Below, piece by piece: positions 8,704 to 15,876 of a stretch of DNA of 64,000 nt. Origin of the DNA: Knoellia sp. Soil729 (GTDB lineage: Bacteria; Actinomycetota; Actinomycetes; Actinomycetales; Dermatophilaceae); assembly GCF_001427985.1 (NCBI RefSeq), contig NZ_LMSA01000001.1, positions 711,791 through 775,790 on the forward strand, in the 5' to 3' direction. Made by a program: the position numbers and the translations under genes. Under the pieces are notes generated by a model, which was given only the letters and a program-made list of their open reading frames with translations, was not told the DNA's origin and searched no databases. Numbering within the stretch: the stretch's first letter is position 1; each line of letters starts with the position of its first letter.

Positions 8704-9952
8704 GCTGCTCTCCTTCGAGAGGCGGCAGCGTGAGCTCCACCTCGGTTCCGTCCTCACGGCGGCGAACCTTGGCGCTGCCACCGTGTCGTTCCATCCTGCC
8801 GAGGATCGAGGCCCGCACACCCAGCCGGTCCGGCGGGATGTCGGCCAGCTCGAACCCCTGGCCGCGGTCCCGCACGAAGGCCTCGACGCCACTGGGCCCG
8901 ATCTCGGCGTAGGCCGTGACCGGGGGCTCGCCGTGCCGGGTCGCGTTGAGCATGGCCTCGCGCATTGCGCGGACCAGGGCGGTGCCGTGCTCCTCGAGGG
9001 GCCGGTCACCCGTGACGACGAGGTCGACGACGACGCCGTTGCGGTCCTCGACGTCGTGGGCGGCCGCCGTCACGGCGGAGGCGAGGGTCTCGTCGGAACC
9101 GGCGGGGCCGGCATACAACCACGAGCGGAGCTCACGCTCCTGGGCGCGGGCCAGCTGGGTGACCGATGCGGGATCGTGCGAGCGCCGCTGGATGAGGGCC
9201 AGCGTCTGGAGGACCGAGTCGTGGAGGTGCGCGGCGATGTCGGCGCGCTCGTTGGCCCGGGCGGCGACCTCCTGCTCCTCGCGGTAGTCACGCCACAGCC
9301 GCACCACCCACGGCGCGGCGATGAGGCCGGTGCCCACGAGGACGGCGACCGTCGCGAGGAGGGCGTCCCCGATCGCGGCCACCGAGTCGCCCCGGATGGT
9401 GAGCACGAGGATGCCGATGACGGCCACGGCGATGCCGAGACCGAGCCGCAGGACGAGCAGTCCGCGGTCCTGGTGCTGGGTGCCGAGCCACTTGCTGCGC
9501 TCGGCGTCGTCGAGGTGCGACCACGCGACGGCGACGCCACCGGCGATCAAGAGCAGCGGCAGGAGGACGCCGGCTCGCACGTTCACCCCGGCGATCTGCA
9601 GGCCGACGACGGCGCCGATGAAGACGAGCAGGCCACCGCCGGCGATGAACATGCCCCACCGGGACTCGCCCAGCCCGGTGACGGCGCGCACCGCGCCCGG
9701 CTCGCGCTGGGTGCCCGCGGTGTCGCTCGACGGGGTCACCGCCCACAGGAAGGCGTACATGGGGATGCCTGGCCCGGAGAGGGCGAGCACCACCATCGCG
9801 ATGTGGACCGTCCTCCGGCTCACCCCGAGGTGCTGTGCAATCCCCGCGCACACCCCTGCGACCCACCGTCCCTTGACCGGTCGCGTCAGCGCTGGACGTC
9901 CCTGTGCCGGGACGTCGCTCGGCGGCGAGACGCGTTCGTAGGGTGTGGGCAC
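8693..9952 (-). CDS. PspC-domain sensor histidine kinase
   Basis: About 419 aa. The N-terminus carries a PspC domain (RWVAGVCAGIAQHLGVSRR followed by a transmembrane helix). Further hydrophobic helices lie up to about residue 220, then a HisKA_3-type dimerisation helix with the phospho-acceptor His (HLHDSVLQTLALIQ, about residue 244) and an HATPase domain (AMREAMLNATRH; RDRGQGFEL). The GTG at 9952 has AGGATAGGG just upstream and is preferred over the GTG at 9970. It forms a pair with the response regulator and is divergent, across about 126 bp, from another PspC-domain protein. This layout resembles the LiaFSR/PspC envelope-stress modules of actinobacteria. Confidence 0.9.
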   Translation of the reverse strand: MPTPYERVSPPSDVPAQGRPALTRPVKGRWVAGVCAGIAQHLGVSRRTVHIAMVVLALSGPGIPMYAFLWAVTPSSDTAGTQREPGAVRAVTGLGESRWGMFIAGGGLLVFIGAVVGLQIAGVNVRAGVLLPLLLIAGGVAVAWSHLDDAERSKWLGTQHQDRGLLVLRLGLGIAVAVIGILVLTIRGDSVAAIGDALLATVAVLVGTGLIAAPWVVRLWRDYREEQEVAARANERADIAAHLHDSVLQTLALIQRRSHDPASVTQLARAQERELRSWLYAGPAGSDETLASAVTAAAHDVEDRNGVVVDLVVTGDRPLEEHGTALVRAMREAMLNATRHGEPPVTAYAEIGPSGVEAFVRDRGQGFELADIPPDRLGVRASILGRMERHGGSAKVRRREDGTEVELTLPPLEGEQHDH

Positions 9953-10078
9953 GTCCCTATCCTGACGCACGATCGAGCTGCTGTCGGCGGCTGCAGGGGT
10001 GTCGTGGGGGTTCCCTCAGGGGACCGTCAGGGTCGACCCTCATGGCAGAGCGCTCCCGCGTCGGCCACTGTTGGTGAC

Positions 10079-11521
10079 ATGACACAGACACCTCACCCGG
10101 CGGAGACCGCCCAGTCGCAGGGCAGCAAGTTCTGGGACGACATCCTCGCGGTCGGCGTGCGCCGCGACCGTTCCCGCCAGTGGTTCGGTGGCGTGTGCGC
10201 CGGTATCGCGCGCCGCTTCGACATCGACCCGGTGCTGGTGCGGGCCGCAGCCATCGCGCTGGCCCTCTTCGGTGGCTTCGGCATCGTGGCCTACATCGTG
10301 GCCTGGCTGCTGCTCCCCGACGAGAACGGCCGCATCATGGCCCGCGACGCCCTCGACCGCGACGGCAGGACCGAGTCCGGCGGCGCCATCGCCCTGACCG
10401 TCTTCGGGCTCCTCGTCATCGCGGCGATCGTCTTCGGCGACAACGGCTTCCTCATCGGCTGGGGCATCGTCCCGGTGGCGATCATCGGCTGGCTCGTCTG
10501 GCGTCACCAGCAGGGCAGGGACGGCGCCACCGCGTCTGCGTGGCAGCCCGCCGCCCAGGACGGCCCTGCCGGACCGAACGTGTATGCCGCGAGCTCGGCT
10601 CCCGCATCCACCGCACCGACCGGGGCCTCAGCTCCCTACGCGCCGGTTGCGCCCGCCGCGCCGGCTGCGGCCCACGCACCGGGCGGTTCGTCCACCGGTG
10701 GCTGGCAGCCACCGCCGGCTCCGCCCGTGCCCCCGCACGCCCGCCTCCCGCTCGCTCCCCCGCCCCCGCCGCGTCCTCGCCGTCGTCGCGCAGGCTTCGC
10801 CGGGTTCGCCCTGGCCCTTGGTGCCGGCGTGGTCGGCTACGGAGCGGGTCTGATGCTCGACGGACCACTGGGCTTCAGCGGCTCCCGCGAGCTGTTCGCC
10901 GGCGTCATCGCACTGGGTGCCGCGTCCCTCGCGACCCTGGTCATCGGCCTCATGGGTCGTCGCAGCATCCTGTCGTCGATCCTCGTCCTCATCCTCGGTC
11001 TCGGTACCGTCGCTGCCGCGGCCGGCGAGGACACGTGGGGCAGCGGCCAGGGCACCCGCACATGGACGCCCACCCTGTCGAGCACCGTCACCCGCTACGA
11101 GCTCGGTGCCGGGGAGACCACCCTCGACCTGCGGTCCCTCGTGGCTGAGCTCGCGGCTCCCGAGCCGTCCCCGGCGCCGAGCGTCCTCCCGTCACCCAGC
11201 GCCTCGGTGGCCGCACCCTCGGCACCCTCGGCACCAGCAGCCCCTCCCGCCACCCTCGTCCCCCAGCAGATCGAGGTCACCCAAGGAGCTGGTGAGATGC
11301 GGATCATCGTGCCCAAGGGCGCCGCAGCGCGGATCACGGCGAAGGCCAGGTTCGGCGAGGTCCAGCTCAGCGGGGACCTGCCGGCCGTGCTGTCCGACCG
11401 TGACCGCGGTGAGACCGACGGGCCCAGCGAGACCATGACCGTCAACGTCGGCACCGGCACGCCCACCATCATCGTCGACGCCACCGTGCGCGTCGGCCAG
11501 ATCACCATCCAGGAGGGCTGA
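10079..11521 (+). CDS. PspC-domain membrane protein with Pro/Ala-rich linker
   Basis: 480 aa. The N-terminal PspC domain (RQWFGGVCAGIARRFDIDP... helix ending AWLLLPDENG) is followed by two or more membrane helices and a long Pro/Ala-rich cytoplasmic stretch (about residues 145-240). A second helix cluster (about 240-320) leads to an extracytoplasmic region containing an SPAPS/SAS linker and a beta-rich end (EMRIIVPKGAAARITAKA..., like the LiaF C-terminal domain of repeated Gly-Glu strands). It probably modulates the divergent kinase. The start is the ATG at 10079. The long open frame extending back to 8348 is antisense to the two-component genes and is not real. Confidence 0.85.
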   Translation: MTQTPHPAETAQSQGSKFWDDILAVGVRRDRSRQWFGGVCAGIARRFDIDPVLVRAAAIALALFGGFGIVAYIVAWLLLPDENGRIMARDALDRDGRTESGGAIALTVFGLLVIAAIVFGDNGFLIGWGIVPVAIIGWLVWRHQQGRDGATASAWQPAAQDGPAGPNVYAASSAPASTAPTGASAPYAPVAPAAPAAAHAPGGSSTGGWQPPPAPPVPPHARLPLAPPPPPRPRRRRAGFAGFALALGAGVVGYGAGLMLDGPLGFSGSRELFAGVIALGAASLATLVIGLMGRRSILSSILVLILGLGTVAAAAGEDTWGSGQGTRTWTPTLSSTVTRYELGAGETTLDLRSLVAELAAPEPSPAPSVLPSPSASVAAPSAPSAPAAPPATLVPQQIEVTQGAGEMRIIVPKGAAARITAKARFGEVQLSGDLPAVLSDRDRGETDGPSETMTVNVGTGTPTIIVDATVRVGQITIQEG

Positions 11522-11524
11522 CCC

Positions 11525-11917
11525 ATGAGCCAGCACGACGCCACCAGCAACGACGCAGAGACCACGCCCATCGAGACCCTCCTCGACGAGGGGGACGCCA
11601 CCTCTCCCACCACCTCGAGTGCGCCCGCGTACGCATCGCCGTACGCATCGCCGTACGAGTCCGCGTACGAGTCCCAGGCACCGCACGGTGCCCACGTGGC
11701 GCCCACCCCGGTGCCGGAGTTCAGGACCGGTCCAGCACCGGTCACCTCCCTCATCGGCCTCCTCGGCCTACTCACCGCCATCGCGGTGCTCGTCTCGCAG
11801 GCCACCGATCTCGACATCCCCTGGGGTGTCGTCGGACCCGTCGTCGTCGTCGGCGCCGGCGTCCTGCTCGTCGTCCTCGGACTGGCGGGTCTGCGTGGTC
11901 AGCGTTTCAGGGGTTGA
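11525..11917 (+). CDS. Small membrane protein with Tyr-Ala-Ser-Pro repeats
   Basis: 130 aa, three bases after the PspC gene and probably co-transcribed. The N-terminal half is acidic and Ser/Thr-rich and contains short imperfect repeats (AYASPYASPYESAYES, residues about 35-50) encoded by 12- and 15-bp direct repeats. The C-terminal half has two hydrophobic helices (TSLIGLLGLLTAIAVLV and GPVVVVGAGVLLVVLGLAGL). Function is unknown; position suggests the same envelope-stress module. Its last 11 bases overlap the convergent Nudix gene. Confidence 0.75.
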   Translation: MSQHDATSNDAETTPIETLLDEGDATSPTTSSAPAYASPYASPYESAYESQAPHGAHVAPTPVPEFRTGPAPVTSLIGLLGLLTAIAVLVSQATDLDIPWGVVGPVVVVGAGVLLVVLGLAGLRGQRFRG

Positions 11918-12605
11918 GCGAGGGCCACGCGGACACGCCGGCGACGGCGAGTGCTTCAGGGACCGAGCTCGCGAGCGGCAGGCTCGCGAGCTCGGTCTCG
12001 GGCACCCAGCGGGCGGCCGAGGTGGAGCCGCCCACATCAAGGACCACCGGGTCGGTCGGCTCCGGGCAGGAAGCAGCGTGGAACAGGCGCACGGCGTGGA
12101 AGTCCTCGACCCGCCCGCTCGGCGCCCGGCCCACCCAGTGCCGCGTCATCACGGTGAGCAGCTCCACCCCGGTGACGCGCTGCTCCGTCTCCTCGTGCAC
12201 CTCACGGATCACCGCGTCGATGGGCTCCTCGCCGGGGTCGAGGCCGCCTCCCGGGAGGTTCCACAGACCCGCCGCGTTGGTCCTCACCGAGAGCTCGGTC
12301 ATGAGGACGCCCCGCGAGCTGCGCACGACGGCATACGCGGCAATGCGTTGGTGGGGAACAGCATTCGAGACGTCAGTCGCTTCCAGGTCGTCATCGCGGG
12401 TCACCGGCGAACCCTCGTCCCCGGGTACGCGGACGCAGGGCTCCACCGCAAAGGTGATGGCGAGGTCGTCCGGTGAGGTACGGGTCGCCGACACGGCCGG
12501 TCCGGCCCACCCGCGGCGGGCCAGCTGTGCCGATGGGTCAGCTCCGTGCGCCAGCGCGAACCGCGCGACCTCACGGCTGCCCTGCAGCGCCACGATCTCG
12601 ATCAC
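11907..12605 (-). CDS. Nudix hydrolase
   Basis: 232 aa. The Nudix box is complete (GGGLDPGEEPIDAVIREVHE then ETEQ), giving the Glu residues that bind Mg2+ to cut a nucleoside-diphosphate-linked substrate; the substrate cannot be read from sequence. The GTG at 12605 overlaps the stop of the upstream glycosyltransferase (GTGA), which fixes the start. The two genes therefore form an operon, and a nucleotide-sugar substrate is a fair guess. A GAGCTCGCGAG inverted repeat lies within the coding region near 11965-11995. Confidence 0.88.
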   Translation of the reverse strand: MIEIVALQGSREVARFALAHGADPSAQLARRGWAGPAVSATRTSPDDLAITFAVEPCVRVPGDEGSPVTRDDDLEATDVSNAVPHQRIAAYAVVRSSRGVLMTELSVRTNAAGLWNLPGGGLDPGEEPIDAVIREVHEETEQRVTGVELLTVMTRHWVGRAPSGRVEDFHAVRLFHAASCPEPTDPVVLDVGGSTSAARWVPETELASLPLASSVPEALAVAGVSAWPSLNP

Positions 12606-13783
12606 GAGGCACGTCCATGGAGGCGCTGGGCGCGGGCGTACTCCGCCAGGGTCGACTCGACCACGCGCTCCCACGCCTGGTCGGGAGGCGTCGCGAGGTT
12701 GTGGGCGCGAACCTGCGCCAGTCGTGCGGGGTTCCCGGCGAGCTCTGCGAGTCCCGTGGCGAGCGCCTCGTCGGACCCACGGAGTATGCCGTTGCGCCCG
12801 TCCGTGACGAAGTCCTCGACCCCCGTGCCCCGCAGGGAGACGACCGCCAGGCCCGCGGTGCGCGCCTCCAGTGCCGCGATGCCGAACGCCTCGAGGCGGG
12901 CCGTGGACAGGTAGATGTCGCTGCGGCGGTGCAGGTCGCGCAGCTCGTCGCGGCTGACCCGGCCGGGCAGCCGGATCCAGGAGATGCCGTGCCGGGCCAG
13001 GTGGGCCCGGATCAGCCGCCGTTGCGGCCCGTCCCCGACGAGGTGCGCCTCGAGCCGCACGCCCGGCGCCAGAGCGTCGAGCTGCTCGCGCGCCGAACGC
13101 AGCACGTCGATGAGCGCGCCGGGTCGCTTGCGCCGGACCAGTCGCATCGCGGTGACGACCCTGACCACACCGTCATCGGGCCGGGCCACGCTCGTGCCGG
13201 AGGTCCACCGGTCGACGTCGATGCCGTTGCCGAGGACGTGCACCTCGGGTCGAGCGCCGTGGTCGGCACCGGCGACCCGGGAGACGCGCTCCGCCGCCAT
13301 CGAGGACACGGCCGACAGGGCCACGCCTGCGCCGGCCCACCTCCTCGCGTGGCCGAGAGCGCGGAAGAGAGGTGCGCTACGGTCGATGACGCAGTGCCAG
13401 GTCGCTGCGGTGGGCAGTCCCGCCTCGACGGCCACCCCGATCATGTCGGTCGCGAAGGGGCTGACGACTCCCATGTGCCCGTGGACCACGTCGAAGCCCC
13501 CAGCCGTCAGCAGCGTGCGGACCTCGTCCTTGACGAACGGGTTGACCGGCGGGGCACCGGGGATCGACAGGGGCAGTCGGTGGACCATCACCGACGTGGT
13601 GCCGGACACGCCGCTCTCGTCGGTCTCCGGTCCGCTGGTCGTCGCTCGTGTGTCTGCGGGGGTGGCCGTCACGACCTCGACCTCGTGCCCGGCAGCGCTG
13701 AGCCGGTGCGCGAGGTCGTGCACCTGGACCTCGATCCCACCGAGGCGAGGCAGGTAGCAGTCCGACAACAGGGCGACCTTCAC
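12602..13783 (-). CDS. GT4-family glycosyltransferase
   Basis: GT-B fold retaining glycosyltransferase, about 393 aa. The N-terminus VALLSDCYLPRLGGIEVQV is the acceptor-side start typical of GT4. The C-terminal donor-binding E-x7-E motif is EAFGIAALE. The product is probably a membrane glycolipid or phosphatidylinositol mannoside-type compound, but neither donor nor acceptor can be assigned. The GTG at 13783 has AAGG upstream; an ATG at 13801 is the alternative. The gene is divergent, across about 35 bp, from a PIG-L deacetylase, the pairing seen in GlcNAc-containing glycolipid or thiol pathways. Confidence 0.85.
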   Translation of the reverse strand: MKVALLSDCYLPRLGGIEVQVHDLAHRLSAAGHEVEVVTATPADTRATTSGPETDESGVSGTTSVMVHRLPLSIPGAPPVNPFVKDEVRTLLTAGGFDVVHGHMGVVSPFATDMIGVAVEAGLPTAATWHCVIDRSAPLFRALGHARRWAGAGVALSAVSSMAAERVSRVAGADHGARPEVHVLGNGIDVDRWTSGTSVARPDDGVVRVVTAMRLVRRKRPGALIDVLRSAREQLDALAPGVRLEAHLVGDGPQRRLIRAHLARHGISWIRLPGRVSRDELRDLHRRSDIYLSTARLEAFGIAALEARTAGLAVVSLRGTGVEDFVTDGRNGILRGSDEALATGLAELAGNPARLAQVRAHNLATPPDQAWERVVESTLAEYARAQRLHGRAS

Positions 13784-13818
13784 GAGCGTCAACCTTGCCA
13801 TGCGTCAGGATGGTCGCG

Positions 13819-14712
13819 ATGACGCGCACGCTCGTGGCCTTCCACGCCCACCCCGATGACGAGGCCCTCCTCACCTCCGGCACCATGGCCAAGGCCGCCG
13901 CAGCGGGGCACCGCGTCGTGCTCGTGGTCGCCACCGACGGGGCCCTCGGGCTGGCTGCCGAGGAGTTCAAGGGTGAGGGCGCGACCGACGGCGCCGACGG
14001 CACCGACGGCACCGACGGCACGGCGCTGGCCGACGTCCGGCTCGCGGAGGCACGAATGTCCGCCGAGGCCCTCGGCGTCGCTCGGGTCGAGTGGTTGGGC
14101 TACGCCGACTCGGGCCACGACGGGCCGATCCCGCCCGACCCGCCCGGGCAGGTGCGCTTCTGCCGTGCACCCGTGGAGGAGGCCGCCGAGCGGCTCGCCG
14201 CCATCCTGCGCACGGAGCAGGCGGATGTCCTCCTGTCCTACGACGCGGCCGGTGGCTACGGGCACCGTGACCACGTGCGCGTCCACGAGGTCGGGGCACG
14301 AGCCGCCGAGATCGCTCGCCTTTCCTCCAACAGCCAGCTCCCGCGCGTGCTGGAGGCGACCGTCCCCCGCGACACCATCGCCCGCGCGGTGCGCCTCGCC
14401 GCCAAGGTCCACCGCTTCCCGGACGAGTTCGACCCGACCACGTTCGAGCGCAGCTTCACGGCCCGCGCCGAGATCACCCACCGCATCAACGTGCGAGCGC
14501 ACATCAGCGCCAAGAGGGCGTCGATGCGCGCCCACGCCTCGCAGGCCTCCAACGACGGCTCCCAGAGCGGCGACCGCACCCTCGCCGCGTTCCTGCGCAT
14601 CCCCCGGCCGCTCTACGACGTCGTCTTCGGTCGCGAGTGGTTCCGCGACCCGAGCCTGCCGCGCGGGGGCGCGGACGGCATCCGCACCGACATCTTCGAG
14701 GGACTGCCGTGA
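13819..14712 (+). CDS. PIG-L/LmbE-family zinc-dependent deacetylase
   Basis: 297 aa. The metal-binding AHPDDEALLTSG motif lies at the N-terminus and the second His motif is GGYGHRDHVRVHE. Members de-N-acetylate GlcNAc-linked lipids or thiols. It is distinct from mca, which is also in this window, and so may act on a glycolipid made by the neighbouring glycosyltransferase. A 9-bp coding repeat (GACGGCACC units, residues about 55-70: TDGADGTDGTDGT) makes a flexible loop after the first strand. A GTGA overlap couples it to the membrane protein downstream. Confidence 0.87.
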   Translation: MTRTLVAFHAHPDDEALLTSGTMAKAAAAGHRVVLVVATDGALGLAAEEFKGEGATDGADGTDGTDGTALADVRLAEARMSAEALGVARVEWLGYADSGHDGPIPPDPPGQVRFCRAPVEEAAERLAAILRTEQADVLLSYDAAGGYGHRDHVRVHEVGARAAEIARLSSNSQLPRVLEATVPRDTIARAVRLAAKVHRFPDEFDPTTFERSFTARAEITHRINVRAHISAKRASMRAHASQASNDGSQSGDRTLAAFLRIPRPLYDVVFGREWFRDPSLPRGGADGIRTDIFEGLP

Positions 14713-15776
14713 GCGCGCGCACCAAGCAGATCCTGCGAGCAGTCGTGGGGCTCGCCCTGGCCGTGGCCCTGCTCGGCTGGGGCTTTCCCAAGGTCGCCCA
14801 GACGACCTGGAGCGAGGTCTTCGGCCAGCTGGAGCAGGTGACTCCGTGGGAGTCCCTCGGCTTCGGCGCCCTCGTGCTGGTCGGCCTCGGCTGCTACACG
14901 TTCACGTTCACCGGTTCACTGCCCGGCCTCAGCCAGTGGCGCGCCTTCATCGTCAACATCTGCGGCTCGTCGGTGAGCAACCTCCTGCCCGGCGGTGGGG
15001 CGGTGGGACTTGCGGCGACCTACACGATCCTGCGGTCGTGGGGCTTCAAGAACCGCGACGTCTCGACCTCGGCCATCGTCACGGGCGTCTGGAACACGCT
15101 CGCCCGCATCGCGCTGCCGATCGTCGCCATCGTCATGCTGTGGTTCGGCAACGACGGTCTGCCGCGATCGCTCACCAGCGCGGCCTGGGCGGCCACCGTC
15201 TCGGGGCTGGCGATCTTCGCCGCGTTCGTCGCCATCCTCGCCAGTGAGAGGGCCGCCCAGAGCATCGGGCGTGGTCTCGACCGGGTGCTCGGTCCACTCT
15301 TCCGCCGGCGCAAGCGCACGATGAGCGTGAGCGAGCTCGTCCACGACATGCGCGGCCGCATCAACGAGGTCGTGCGCACCGGCTGGGTCCAGATGACGCT
15401 CGGGATGATCGGGTTCTTCGGCTTCTACTACCTGCTCTTCGTGCTCATCATGCGCACCGTCGGCGTCGACATGCTGCCGTTGGGAATCCTCTTCGCCGCG
15501 TTCGCCATCGGGCGGCTGCTCACCGCTGTAGGCGTCACGCCGGGCGGTGTCGGAGTCACCGAGATCGCGTCGGTCGCCGCGCTCGTCGGCTGGGGAGCCT
15601 CGCCCGAGGCAGCGGCCGCGGGGATCTTCCTCTTCTCGATCTTCACCCACCTCATGGAGGTACCTCTCGGCGCGCTGGGCTGGCTCGTGTGGTCGATGAG
15701 CCCGCGCATCAAGGGCGCCACCGGCGACGACGACGACCCGGCCGACAAGGAAGCCACTCAACCAGCCACCCCCTGA
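14709..15776 (+). CDS. LPG-synthase-like transmembrane protein (UPF0104)
   Basis: 355 aa with about eight hydrophobic helices, matching the lysylphosphatidylglycerol synthase transmembrane (flippase-like) family without the soluble aminoacyl-transferase domain. GGGAVGLAATYTILRSWGF and AVGVTPGGVGVTEIASVAALV are family hallmarks. Since the catalytic part is missing, it is more likely a lipid or glycolipid translocator. The GTG start overlaps the PIG-L stop. Confidence 0.85.
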   Translation: MSARTKQILRAVVGLALAVALLGWGFPKVAQTTWSEVFGQLEQVTPWESLGFGALVLVGLGCYTFTFTGSLPGLSQWRAFIVNICGSSVSNLLPGGGAVGLAATYTILRSWGFKNRDVSTSAIVTGVWNTLARIALPIVAIVMLWFGNDGLPRSLTSAAWAATVSGLAIFAAFVAILASERAAQSIGRGLDRVLGPLFRRRKRTMSVSELVHDMRGRINEVVRTGWVQMTLGMIGFFGFYYLLFVLIMRTVGVDMLPLGILFAAFAIGRLLTAVGVTPGGVGVTEIASVAALVGWGASPEAAAAGIFLFSIFTHLMEVPLGALGWLVWSMSPRIKGATGDDDDPADKEATQPATP

Positions 15777-15794
15777 TCCCCGTCCCCACCGCGG

Positions 15795-15857
15795 GACTTA
15801 TTGCGACTTCGGGTAGTTGCGAGGGGAGCGAGCCACTACCCGAAGTCGCAATAAGTC
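15795..15857. repeat. Palindrome family 2, copy 1
   Basis: Perfect 23-bp arms (15795-15817 and 15835-15857) around a 17-base loop TGCGAGGGGAGCGAGCC. The outer arm ends are ACTTATTGC/GCAATAAGT. It lies between convergent genes and may serve as a terminator for both. A relative with the same ends and almost the same loop but a different inner stem is at 31414-31478. Confidence 0.85.
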
Positions 15858-15876
15858 GGAAGTCCGGAGGGTCAGC

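Noticed and set aside
8348-11521. 1057-aa open frame on the plus strand
   Set aside because: Its first half is antisense to the two-component genes; only the part from 10079 is a PspC gene.
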